NCBI RefSeq assembly: GCF_003732705.1 | Contig: NZ_MOBR01000020.1 | Span: 62,001-126,000, forward strand | From: Pseudomonas frederiksbergensis | GTDB taxonomy: Bacteria; Pseudomonadota; Gammaproteobacteria; Pseudomonadales; Pseudomonadaceae | Reading direction: 5' to 3' | DNA length: 64,000 nt | Part shown: positions 49,972 to 58,647 of the stretch, piece by piece | Numbering within the stretch: position 1 is the first letter of the stretch | Layout of the letters: each line of letters starts with the position of its first letter | Position numbers and translations under genes: made by a program | The notes under the pieces: generated by a model | What the model was told of the DNA's origin: nothing | Seen by the model: only the letters and a program-made list of their open reading frames with translations | Databases searched by the model: none

Positions 49972-50946
49972 ATGATGGATACTCGTGATTGCGCGTGCGG
50001 GCAAACAGCGGTTCGCGACGAGGCGGCACGGTGGTTTGTGCGTTTGCAGGAGCCGGCGGTGGACGTTGAAGAACATCGGCGTTTCGAAGTCTGGCTGCAT
50101 GAACACCCGCAGCACCGCGATGAATTTCAACTGCTCCAGGGCTTGTGGACGGCGGCCGATCTGTTGCCGGCCAAGCGTCTGCAAGCCTTGTGTGAAGCCG
50201 CGCCGGAACGTCGCAAACGACGTCCGCTGGTGCGTTACGCGGTTGCCGCCAGTGTGTTGGCGGTGGCGCTTGGCCTGGGTTTGTTCAGCGGTTTGAATCA
50301 CCCGGCGACCTACACCGCAGAATTTTCCACGGCGTTGGGCGAGCGTCAGCATGTGGCGTTGCCGGATGGTTCGATGATTGATCTCAACAGTCGTAGCCGG
50401 GTGCAGGTACGGTTTGAAAAGCATCGTCGCGGCATCGAGCTGACCGAAGGCGAAGCGATGTTCAGCGTCGAGCACGACACCAGCCGACCCTTCGTGGTCG
50501 AAACGGGCAACGGCCAGGTCACGGTCACCGGCACCCGCTTCGATGTGCGCCGGGACCTGACGCAAACCAAGGTCGCGGTGGAGCAGGGCACGGTCAAGGT
50601 TCAGGGGTACGGCGCCGATTTCATCAATCTCACCGCTGGCCTCGGTACGCACATCGATGCCAAGGGCAAGGTGGCCGCCGCTTACGCGGTCAACCCGCAG
50701 GAACTGACGGCCTGGCGCAGCGGCAAACTGGTGTTCAACAACGCCAGCCTGGCCGAAGTCGCTGCCGAAGTGTCGCGCTATCGGGAGAAGCCACTCACGG
50801 TCGGCAACGACAAAGTGGGCAATCTGCGCCTGACCAGCGTGTTCAACTCCGACAACACCGATGCGCTGCTGAAAGCCTTGCCGAGCATTCTGCCGGTGGC
50901 CGTGCGCACGCTTTCTGACGGTAGTCAGGAAATAATTGCGCGATAG
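49972..50946 (+). CDS. fecR: FecR-like anti-sigma/signal-transducing protein
   Basis: Inner-membrane regulator of 324 residues: N-terminal cytoplasmic DUF4880-type domain (DEAARWFVRLQEPAVDVEEHRRFEVWL split DEAARWFVRLQEP / HRRFEVWL) that binds the sigma factor, one membrane helix (YAVAASVLAVALGLGLFSGL), and a periplasmic FecR domain (LPDGSMIDLNSRSRVQV, FVVETGNGQVTVTGTRFDVR split in two) that senses the receptor. ATG 49972 with CAGGAATTTCC upstream. Lies 97 bases after fecI. Confidence 0.9.
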   Translation: MMDTRDCACGQTAVRDEAARWFVRLQEPAVDVEEHRRFEVWLHEHPQHRDEFQLLQGLWTAADLLPAKRLQALCEAAPERRKRRPLVRYAVAASVLAVALGLGLFSGLNHPATYTAEFSTALGERQHVALPDGSMIDLNSRSRVQVRFEKHRRGIELTEGEAMFSVEHDTSRPFVVETGNGQVTVTGTRFDVRRDLTQTKVAVEQGTVKVQGYGADFINLTAGLGTHIDAKGKVAAAYAVNPQELTAWRSGKLVFNNASLAEVAAEVSRYREKPLTVGNDKVGNLRLTSVFNSDNTDALLKALPSILPVAVRTLSDGSQEIIAR

Positions 50947-51043
50947 ATTCAGGTTTTTTTCGAGTTCTTCGTCTTCTTGTCCAACTGCAACTGGTTTGCA
51001 TTAACAGCCGCGTATTCTTGCGATCCACAGGACAACGTTCGAC

Positions 51044-53467
51044 GTGAAAGAAACCACCGCTAAAAACAACAAATCACCTTGGTTGCCGCTGGCTCTGGCA
51101 TTGGCTGTCAGCGCCGCGCTGCCCCAGGCGTTCGCCGCCGATGCGATTCACATCCAGGCGCAGCCGCTGGGCCAGGCCTTGAGTCAGCTCGGTCAGCAAA
51201 CGTCGCTACAGGTTTTTTTCAGCCCGGAACTGGTCGCCGGCAAACAAGCCCCGGCGGTGGACGGCAACCTGTCCCCGGAACAGGCCCTGCGCCAATTGCT
51301 GCAGGGCAGCGGTCTGGAATATCAGATCGATGAAGGCTCCGTGACCTTGACCCCGGCGCCGACCTCCGCGTCCAACGGCCCGCTGGAACTGGGTGTGACC
51401 GATATCAAAGTGGTCGGCGACTGGCTCGGTGACGCCGATGCCGCCGTGGTGCAAAACCACCCCGGCGCCCGCACGGTGATCCGTCGCGAAGCGATGATCG
51501 AACAGGGCGCGATGAACGTCGGCGACGTGCTGCGTCGCGTCCCGGGCGTACAAGTACAGGACGCCAACGGCACCGGCGGCAGTGATATCGCGCTGAATGT
51601 CGGCGTGCGGGGCCTGACCTCGCGCCTGTCGCCGCGCTCCACGGTGTTGATCGACGGCGTACCCGCTGCATTCGCCCCGTATGGCCAGCCGCAACTGTCG
51701 ATGGCGCCGATTTCCTCGGGCAACCTCGACAGCATCGATGTGGTGCGCGGCGCCGGTTCCGTGCGTTACGGGCCGCAGAACGTCGGCGGGGTGATCAACT
51801 TCGTCACCCGCGCCATCCCGGAGAAAGCCACCGGTGAAATCGGCACGACCCTGGAAACCTCCCAGCACGGTGGCTGGAAACACATCGACACCGCATTTGT
51901 CGGCGGCACCGCTGACAATGGCATGGGCGTGGCGCTGTTGTACACCGGGGTCAATGGCAACGGTTACCGCGAAAGCAACAACGGCAACGACATCGACGAC
52001 GTGATCCTCAAGACCCACTGGGCGCCGACCGACGTTGACGATTTCAGCCTGAATTTCCACTACTACGACGCCAGCGCCGACATGCCCGGCGGCCTGACCC
52101 AGAAGCAGTACGACGCCAGTCCGTTCCAGTCCGACCGCGACTACGACAACTTCACCGGGCGCCGCAAAGATGTCTCGTTCAAGTGGGCGCGGCAGATTGA
52201 TGATCGTACCCAGGCCGAGGTGCTGACTTACTACACGGACAGTTTCCGTGGCAGCACCATCGCCGCCCGCGATCAGAAAACCCTCAGCTCTTATCCACGG
52301 TCCTACTACACCCTGGGTGTCGAGCCGCGGGTGTCTCATGTGTTCGATGTCGGCCCGACCACCCAGGAAGTCAGCGTCGGTTATCGCTACTTGAAAGAAG
52401 CGATGCACGAGCAGTCGAGCCGCGTGGCGCTGGTGAATAACCAACCGGTGATCACGCCGACGTCTGACGGCCATGTGTTCCAGGATCGCACCGGTGGCAC
52501 CGAGGCCAATTCGGTGTACCTCGATAACAAAATCGACGTCGGTAACTGGACCATTACGCCGGGTATCCGCTTCGAACATATCAGCACTGACTGGCACGAC
52601 CGCGCGGTACTCGATACCGCTGGCAAACGCGTCCCGGAAAAAAACCGCAGCATCGAAAGCAACGAACCGCTTCCGGCCTTGAGCGTGATGTATCACTTGT
52701 CCGACGCGTGGAAGCTGTTCGCTAACTACGAAACCTCGTTCGGCAGCCTGCAATATTTCCAGCTCGGCCAGGGCGGTTCGGGTGACAGCACCGCCAACGG
52801 CCTGAGCCCGGAAAAGGCCAAGACCTACGAGATCGGCACGCGCTACAACGATGACGTGTGGGGCGGGGAAGTGACGCTGTTCTACATCGACTTCGATGAC
52901 GAACTGCAATACATCAGCAACGATGTGGGCTGGACCAACCTCGGCGCCACCAAGCACCAGGGCCTGGAAGCGTCGGTGCATTACGACATGTCCGCGCTCG
53001 ACCCACGGCTCGACGGCCTGACGGCCAACGCCGGTTTCACCTATACCCGCGCTACGTATGAAGGCGAGATCCCGGGTTTCAAGGGCCGTGACTTGCCGTT
53101 CTATTCCCGTCAGGTGGCCACCGTCGGCTTGCGTTACGACATCGATCGCTGGACCTACAACATCGACGGTTTCGCCCAGTCCAAGCAACACTCGCCGGGC
53201 ACGGGCGTGAACGCCGATGGCAGCTTCACCGGCAACTACATCACTGACGGCAGCGCTGACGGGCAGTACGGCGACATGCCGGGCTACGTGACCTGGAACG
53301 TACGTGGGGGCTATGACTTCGGTTCGCAACTCTCGAATCTGAAACTTGGCGCCGGGGTGAAAAACGTGTTCGACCACCAATACTTCACCCGCTCCAGCGA
53401 CAACAACTCCGGCATCTACGTCGGCGCACCGCGCACGTTCTTTGTGCAGGCTAGCGTCGGGTTCTGA
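51044..53467 (+). CDS. fecA: TonB-dependent transducer, FecA-like (ferric citrate type)
   Basis: Outer-membrane receptor of 807 residues: signal peptide ending QAFAAD, N-terminal STN signalling domain (IHIQAQPLGQALSQLGQQTS split IHIQAQPLGQAL / SQLGQQTS) that talks to FecR, plug with NGTGGSDIALNVGVRGLTSR and YGPQNVGGVINFVTR, and a barrel ending in aromatic F. The plug closely resembles E. coli FecA (HPGARTVI, RLSPRSTVL, FAPYGQPQLSMAP), so ferric dicitrate is the likely ligand. Start is GTG at 51044 with ACAGGACA upstream. Third gene of fecIRA, 97 bases after fecR. Confidence 0.9.
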   Translation: MKETTAKNNKSPWLPLALALAVSAALPQAFAADAIHIQAQPLGQALSQLGQQTSLQVFFSPELVAGKQAPAVDGNLSPEQALRQLLQGSGLEYQIDEGSVTLTPAPTSASNGPLELGVTDIKVVGDWLGDADAAVVQNHPGARTVIRREAMIEQGAMNVGDVLRRVPGVQVQDANGTGGSDIALNVGVRGLTSRLSPRSTVLIDGVPAAFAPYGQPQLSMAPISSGNLDSIDVVRGAGSVRYGPQNVGGVINFVTRAIPEKATGEIGTTLETSQHGGWKHIDTAFVGGTADNGMGVALLYTGVNGNGYRESNNGNDIDDVILKTHWAPTDVDDFSLNFHYYDASADMPGGLTQKQYDASPFQSDRDYDNFTGRRKDVSFKWARQIDDRTQAEVLTYYTDSFRGSTIAARDQKTLSSYPRSYYTLGVEPRVSHVFDVGPTTQEVSVGYRYLKEAMHEQSSRVALVNNQPVITPTSDGHVFQDRTGGTEANSVYLDNKIDVGNWTITPGIRFEHISTDWHDRAVLDTAGKRVPEKNRSIESNEPLPALSVMYHLSDAWKLFANYETSFGSLQYFQLGQGGSGDSTANGLSPEKAKTYEIGTRYNDDVWGGEVTLFYIDFDDELQYISNDVGWTNLGATKHQGLEASVHYDMSALDPRLDGLTANAGFTYTRATYEGEIPGFKGRDLPFYSRQVATVGLRYDIDRWTYNIDGFAQSKQHSPGTGVNADGSFTGNYITDGSADGQYGDMPGYVTWNVRGGYDFGSQLSNLKLGAGVKNVFDHQYFTRSSDNNSGIYVGAPRTFFVQASVGF

Positions 53468-53485
53468 TAGACCGCGGTAACCTCA

Positions 53486-53850
53486 TTCGCGAGCAGGCTC
53501 GCTCCCACATAGGATCTGCGCGAACACAAATACCGTGTTCACCAGAAATCCCCTGTGGGAGCGAGCCTGCTCGCGATGGCGGTGTATCAGGCGACATTAA
53601 TGTTGGCTGTGTCGGCCTCATCGCGAGCAAGCTCGCTCCCACATAGGATCTGCGCCGAACACAAATACCGTGTTCACCAGAAATCCCCTGTGGGAGCGAG
53701 CTTGCTCGCGATGGCGGTGTATCAGGCGACATTAATGTTGTCGGTGTCGGCCTCATCGCGAGCAAGCTCGCTCCCACAAGGGGTCTGCTGTGAACACCGC
53801 ATTTTTGTGTACGACTAGAGATCGAATGTGGGAGCGAGCCTGCTCGCGAA
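53486..53850. repeat. REPIN cluster with a 135-bp tandem duplication
   Basis: A lone inverted REP (about 53486-53512), then two units starting at TGTGGG 53554 and 53689 that share REP, GGCGGTGTATCAGGCGACAT spacer, inverted REP and an AACACAAATACCGTGTTCACC linker, and a last REP to 53850. The linker also occurs in front of the first unit. No gene in 53468-53855. Confidence 0.9.
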
Positions 53851-53855
53851 GCTGT

Positions 53856-55007
53856 TCAGACTTTCAACACTTTCCCGCCAATGGCCACCGCCACCAGCAA
53901 CACCGCCATCAACCCGAACGCAAAACTCAAGCTGCTGCCATGGGCGACGAACCCGATCAGTGCAGGCCCGGCGAGGATGCCTGCGTAGCCGAGGGTGGTG
54001 ATGGCCGGTACGGCGATGCTTTCCGGCATGACGGTCTGTTTGCCCACGGCGGTGTACAGCACCGGCACGATGTTCGAGCAACCCGCTCCGACCAGCGCAT
54101 AACCCACCAGCGCCACCTCCCAGGTCGGTGCGAATGTCGCCAATGCCAGGCCCACCGCCGCCGTCAGCCCACCAAACACCATCACTTTGGTCGCGCCCAG
54201 GCGCCGCACAATCGCGTCCCCGGTCAAACGCCCGGCGGTCATGGTTAGCGCAAACGCCGCATAACCCAGCCCGGCATACGCCGTATCGATTCCGCGCTCA
54301 GACGCCAGGAACACCGCGCTCCAGTCGAGCACCGCGCCTTCAGTCAGGAACACGATGAAACACATCATGCCGATAAACAGCACGATGCCATGGGGCACGG
54401 CAAACGCTGGCCCGGAACTCTCACTGCCATAAGGCAGCAGATGCGGCGCCGCTTTCAGCAACGCCACGATCAGTATCACGTTCACCACCAACGTTGCGCC
54501 GAGCGGCGAAACACCCAGGCCGAGCAGGGCGCTGACACCCGCCGCGCCGACGATCCCGCCCAGACTGAACAAGCCATGGAACCCCGACATCATGGTCTTG
54601 CCACTGGCTCGCTCGACGATCACCGCTTGCAGGTTCACCGTCGAATCCACCGTGCCCAACCCCGCGCCAAACATGAACAACGTGGCAATCAACGCTGGAA
54701 TCGATGACACCGTCGCCAACAACGGCAACGCTGCGCAAATCAGCAACACCCCGGCGCTCACCACCCGACGACAGCCGAAACGCGTGGCCAGGAGTCCCGC
54801 AACCGGCATCGCCAGAATCGACCCGACCCCCAGGCACAACAGCAACAAACCGAGGGTTCCTTCATCCAGCCCGGCACGCGCCTTGGCGTAAGGCACCAGC
54901 GGCGCCCACGCTGCAATACCAAGGCCGGCGATAAAAAAGGCGATGCGGGTGGACATCTGTTCCAGGCGTCCGGGAACAAATGAGATGGGGGTGTTGAGGT
55001 TGGTCAT
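53856..55007 (-). CDS. MFS transporter
   Basis: Major facilitator of 383 residues with about twelve helices. The start FIAGLGIAAWAPLVPYAKAR and the segment GLGTVDSTVNLQAVIVERASG (split GLGTVDSTVNLQ / AVIVERASG), HGLFSLGGIVGAAG resemble the YbjJ/FucP-like inner-membrane group; substrate unknown. ATG 55007 is chosen; the frame from TTG 55040 is longer. Not clearly in an operon. Confidence 0.82.
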   Translation of the reverse strand: MTNLNTPISFVPGRLEQMSTRIAFFIAGLGIAAWAPLVPYAKARAGLDEGTLGLLLLCLGVGSILAMPVAGLLATRFGCRRVVSAGVLLICAALPLLATVSSIPALIATLFMFGAGLGTVDSTVNLQAVIVERASGKTMMSGFHGLFSLGGIVGAAGVSALLGLGVSPLGATLVVNVILIVALLKAAPHLLPYGSESSGPAFAVPHGIVLFIGMMCFIVFLTEGAVLDWSAVFLASERGIDTAYAGLGYAAFALTMTAGRLTGDAIVRRLGATKVMVFGGLTAAVGLALATFAPTWEVALVGYALVGAGCSNIVPVLYTAVGKQTVMPESIAVPAITTLGYAGILAGPALIGFVAHGSSLSFAFGLMAVLLVAVAIGGKVLKV

Positions 55008-55144
55008 ATCGATCCTTGGCAAAAAACGTCGCGTACCCAAGGGACAGTGACTTACCGGTCAGGTTCGATCAGCGTCCGCAGCGGTTCGCGGTCAGGCAGG
55101 CTGACATCCTTGCACAGCCCGGCCCTTAATCGCGAGCGCGGGTG

Positions 55145-55396
55145 TCAGCGGCGTTCGCACAATTGACGCAGGCGTTCGTCTCGCACTTGCAGAATCTCGA
55201 ACAAGCCCAGCGCCCGCAGCGCCGGCAAGGCCTCCGTAATGTCCTGCTCGGCCTGACGCCGTTGTTCGTCGCCGGCATCCGGGTCGGCCAGCACCCGCGC
55301 ATTGATCAGAAAAGCCCCGACCGTGCCTTTGCGCACTGTGGTGCCATTGAATTGGCCTTGGTTGAGATCGTCGGGAAGCAGGTCTTCGGCGCGCAT
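55145..55396 (-). CDS. Conserved small hypothetical protein
   Basis: 83 residues, soluble and acidic at the N-terminus (MRAEDLLPDDLNQGQFNGTTVRKG split MRAEDLLPDDLNQ / GQFNGTTVRKG) with a helical C-terminal half. ATG 55396 has AGGAGT seven bases upstream, so it is likely translated. I recognise the general type from pseudomonad genomes but no function. Divergent from the AraC gene; the frame open to 55468 is not needed. The 137 bases between it and the MFS start show nothing notable. Confidence 0.6.
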   Translation of the reverse strand: MRAEDLLPDDLNQGQFNGTTVRKGTVGAFLINARVLADPDAGDEQRRQAEQDITEALPALRALGLFEILQVRDERLRQLCERR

Positions 55397-55488
55397 ATCG
55401 GTAACTCCTGTTGAATGAGTGCTCAGCCTAAAGCGCCGTTCATGGCTAAGCTGCCTTATTCGGGTCATTCAATAACGTGAAGCTGCCA

Positions 55489-56268
55489 ATGACTAAACCC
55501 CTGATATCCACCGAGCTGGCACAGTCCTCGACCGCTGCGCGGGTGATCGCTGTCACGCTGGACAGCCCCGTCGAGCGCCAAAGCGCCTTGCACCAGCATG
55601 CCCGCGGCCAATTGCTGGGGGCGCGGCGCGGGTTGTTGTCGGTGGACGCGGCGGATCATCATTGGGTAGTGCCGGCCACTCACGCGGTGTGGATTCCGCC
55701 GGACTGCCTGCACGGCTTGCGCTCCCACGGTCCGTTCCATGGCTGGAGCGTCTACGTGACGGCGCCTGCCTGTGTCGGGTTACCGCAACAGCCGTGCATC
55801 ATCGCCACCTCGGGCTTACTGCGTGAAGCCGTGGACCGGGCCGCCACCTGGGACGAGGGCGCACGGGATCAGCGTCAGGAACGGATCGGCCAACTCATCC
55901 TCGATGAAATCGCCGCATTGCCCATGGAGCCTTTCGGGTTGCCGCTGCCTGATGATCTGCGCTTGCGCCGGATCACTCAGGCGCTGGTCGATGATCTCGC
56001 GGACAACCGCTCACTGGAGCAGTGGGCGCAGTGGGGCGGGTTGTCGGCGCGAACCCTGGCCCGACGCTTCATCAGCGAAACCGGCTTCACCTTCAGCCAC
56101 TGGCGCCAGCGCGCGCGGTTGTTGCGGGCGCTGGAGTTGCTCGCGGCGGGCGAGCCGGTGACGACCATTGCGCTGGAACTGGGCTACGAAAACGTGAGTG
56201 CATTTATTGCGATGTTCCGTCGCACGTTCGGGGTGACGCCGGGGCGGTATTTCATCACCGGACTTTGA
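55489..56268 (+). CDS. AraC family transcriptional regulator
   Basis: 259-residue regulator with an N-terminal cupin sensor (LHQHARGQLLGARRGLLSVD split LHQHARGQLL / GARRGLLSVD; WIPPDCLHGLRSHG) and C-terminal double HTH (GGLSARTLARRFISETGFTFSHW in part GGLSARTLARRFIS; ELGYENVSAFIAMFRRTFG). ATG 55489 is used; GTG 55477 would add four residues. A DapF-like gene follows 45 bases downstream and may be its target or operon partner. Confidence 0.85.
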   Translation: MTKPLISTELAQSSTAARVIAVTLDSPVERQSALHQHARGQLLGARRGLLSVDAADHHWVVPATHAVWIPPDCLHGLRSHGPFHGWSVYVTAPACVGLPQQPCIIATSGLLREAVDRAATWDEGARDQRQERIGQLILDEIAALPMEPFGLPLPDDLRLRRITQALVDDLADNRSLEQWAQWGGLSARTLARRFISETGFTFSHWRQRARLLRALELLAAGEPVTTIALELGYENVSAFIAMFRRTFGVTPGRYFITGL

Positions 56269-56313
56269 TGCTTACAGTACAGGCACTTTTCACGCCGATT
56301 TCAGGACCGATCC

Positions 56314-57306
56314 ATGACACCGTTTTACGATGCCCGGGGCAATATTTACGCTGTCGTATCGCCTGATGCAGTGCGCCACGACGGTATCGAGCTGCCCGAA
56401 AATGCCAGTCACGCCGCACAAACCCGGGAACGTTGGGCGTTATCAGCCATCGAGGCGTTCTGCGGTTGGGCGCCCGGTACACAGCCGCCCGGAAGCAAGG
56501 ACCATCGTTGCGACGGCCTGCTGGTCGGCCCGTTTCAAGCGGCGCCTCCGTTTGATCTGTTGATCGTCAACACCGACGGCACCCTGGCCGAGCGCAGTGG
56601 CAACGGCCTGACGATTTTCTCCCAGGCCCTCAGTGAGCAAGGGTTGCTGCCGAGCGATGAGAGTTGCGTGCTGCGGGTTCATCACGACAAAAGCGATGCG
56701 CTGTCACCGGTAGAAACGACCGTGAAACCGGCCGAGGTCGATGGCGTACACGGCTTCTGGCTGGACCTGGGCAAGCCCGCGCTGGGGCCGCAAGCGGTCG
56801 GCGCTCAAGGGGTCGAAAGCGCAACATTGAACGGTCACGACATCAGCCACGTGCCGCCACTGTCAGCACTCAATTCAGCCTGGACGCGCAGCCAGTTTGT
56901 GCGAATCGGCAATCCCCATTGCGTGACGCTGGTGACCGATGCCGAGGCGTTGCCGAGCAATGAACAGATGCGCGAACCGGGGTTGGCCGAAGGGCTGATG
57001 CGCATCGCCTATGCCATGCCGGCTGGGGCAGGGCAGCCCTGTGCGGCGGGGGTGAACCTGCAATGGGCGAGGCTTGAGTCAGAAGGCCGAATCGTCGCGT
57101 GGGTGTTCGAGCGCGGAGAAGGGCCAACCGCCTCGTCGGGCACCAGCGCCAGTGCGGTGGCGTGCGCGGCTTGGCGGGTGGGTTGGGTGAAGGCCGGTGA
57201 AGTGAAGGTGGTCATGCCCGGCGGGACCGCGCCGATTCTGCTGGAAGAGCAGGGTGGGGAATTGAGTCGGGTGAGGTTGTTTGGTACGGCGCGGTTGATG
57301 GGGTGA
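56314..57306 (+). CDS. DapF-like isomerase-fold protein lacking both catalytic cysteines
   Basis: 330 residues with the two-lobed diaminopimelate epimerase fold: first lobe motif NTDGTLAERSGNGL, second lobe RIGNPHCVTLV and FERGEGPTASSGTSASA. In DapF both lobes carry a catalytic Cys (MCGNG and ACGTG); here the positions are Ser95 and Ser275, so normal two-base epimerisation through thiolates is not expected. It is also longer than DapF (about 275). It could be a non-epimerising member, an isomerase using other residues, or a binding protein. Follows an AraC regulator. The housekeeping dapF must be elsewhere. Confidence 0.75.
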   Translation: MTPFYDARGNIYAVVSPDAVRHDGIELPENASHAAQTRERWALSAIEAFCGWAPGTQPPGSKDHRCDGLLVGPFQAAPPFDLLIVNTDGTLAERSGNGLTIFSQALSEQGLLPSDESCVLRVHHDKSDALSPVETTVKPAEVDGVHGFWLDLGKPALGPQAVGAQGVESATLNGHDISHVPPLSALNSAWTRSQFVRIGNPHCVTLVTDAEALPSNEQMREPGLAEGLMRIAYAMPAGAGQPCAAGVNLQWARLESEGRIVAWVFERGEGPTASSGTSASAVACAAWRVGWVKAGEVKVVMPGGTAPILLEEQGGELSRVRLFGTARLMG

Positions 57307-57319
57307 ATTCAAGATCGCT

Positions 57320-57366
57320 TTCGCGGGCGAGCCTCGCTCCTACAGGAGCGAGGCTTGCCCGCGAAG
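57320..57366. repeat. Compact inverted REP pair
   Basis: Two REPs of the GCGGGCAAGCCTCGCTCCTA subtype share the central CCTACAGG, forming one 47-base palindrome between two convergent genes, where it could act as a terminator. Confidence 0.85.
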
Positions 57367-57389
57367 AGGCCCGCCCAGTCAGCGAAAAT

Positions 57390-58634
57390 TCAAACCTGTT
57401 GCGCCCACTCCACCACCGGCATCTGCCGCTTCATCAACACCTCACCCCCGCGAATCGAATACAGCGGCAGACCCTGGCTGCGAATCACCTCGTAATCACT
57501 GTCCGCCGACAGAATCAGCAAGTTCGCTGGCCGCCCGCGCTCCAGTCCATAACGATCCCCCAAGGCCATGGCCTTGGCGCTGTTGTCGGTCACCAAATCC
57601 AGCGCACTTTGCAGGTTGCGGTAACCGAGCATATGGCAAATATGCAGGCCGGCTTCGAGTACGCGCAGGATGTTGCCGTTGCCCAGGGGATACCACGGGT
57701 CGACGATCGAATCCTGGCCGAAACACACGTTCATCCCCGCTTCGAGCAATTCGTTAACCCGGGTGACGCCACGGCGTTTCGGGAAGTTGTCGAAGCGCCC
57801 TTGCAGGTGAATGCTTTCGGTCGGGCAGGAGACAAAGCTGATCCCGGAATGCCCAAGCAACCGGAACAATTTGGCGCAGTACGCGTTGTCGTAGGAGCCC
57901 ATGGCCGTGGTGTGGCTGGCGGTGACGCGCGAACCCATGTCGCGGCTGCGGGCTTCTTCGGCCAGCACTTCGAGGAAGCGTGAGTGCGGGTCGTCGGTTT
58001 CGTCGCAATGCACGTCCACCAGGCAACCGGTGCGTTCGGCCAGGTCCATCAGGAACTTCACCGAACTGACGCCCTGGTCCCGGGTGTACTCGAAATGCGG
58101 AATACCGCCGACCACATCGGCGCCCATGCGAATCGCTTCTTCCATCAGCTCGCGACCGTTGCGGTACGACTCGATGCCTTCCTGGGGGAACGCGACGATT
58201 TGCAGGTCGATCAAGTGGCGGCTTTCTTCGCGCACTTCGAGCATCGCCTTGAGCGCGGTCAGGGTCGGATCGGTGACATCGACGTGGGTGCGCACATGCT
58301 GGATGCCGTGGGCGGCCAGGGTCTGGATGGTTTTCTTGGCGCGGGTCTTGGTGTCTTCCAGGGTGATGGTGGCCTTGCGCTCCCCCCAGCATTCGATGCC
58401 TTCGAACAGCGTGCCGCTCATGTTCCAGCGTGGTTCGCCGGCGGTCAGCGTTGCGTCGAGGTGAATGTGCGGCTCGACGAAGGGCGGCACCACCAGTTTG
58501 CCGCCGGCGTCCAGGTCATCGGGACCCAAGGTCGGGGCTTCGGTCTGCCGGGCGATGTTGCCGATCAGGCCGTTTTCCAGGTGCAACTCATGCAGGCCTT
58601 CTTGGTTGCGCAGGCGGGCGTTGATGATGTGCAT
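57390..58634 (-). CDS. codA: Cytosine deaminase CodA
   Basis: Amidohydrolase of 414 residues turning cytosine into uracil and ammonia. Metal ligands and active-site motifs: PPFVEPHIHLDATLTAG (HxH), HCDETDDPHSRFLE (His and Glu), VTASHTTAMGSYDN and FGQDSIVDPWYPLGNG (Asp). Length as in E. coli CodA (427). ATG 58634 is used; the upstream frame is open to 58685. Thirteen bases after codB, so the two form a pyrimidine-salvage operon. Confidence 0.94.
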   Translation of the reverse strand: MHIINARLRNQEGLHELHLENGLIGNIARQTEAPTLGPDDLDAGGKLVVPPFVEPHIHLDATLTAGEPRWNMSGTLFEGIECWGERKATITLEDTKTRAKKTIQTLAAHGIQHVRTHVDVTDPTLTALKAMLEVREESRHLIDLQIVAFPQEGIESYRNGRELMEEAIRMGADVVGGIPHFEYTRDQGVSSVKFLMDLAERTGCLVDVHCDETDDPHSRFLEVLAEEARSRDMGSRVTASHTTAMGSYDNAYCAKLFRLLGHSGISFVSCPTESIHLQGRFDNFPKRRGVTRVNELLEAGMNVCFGQDSIVDPWYPLGNGNILRVLEAGLHICHMLGYRNLQSALDLVTDNSAKAMALGDRYGLERGRPANLLILSADSDYEVIRSQGLPLYSIRGGEVLMKRQMPVVEWAQQV

Positions 58635-58647
58635 CAGGCGAATCCTT

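Noticed and set aside
51206..53380. 724-residue minus-strand frame opposite fecA
   Set aside because: Shadow of the TonB receptor; no ribosome site or domain.
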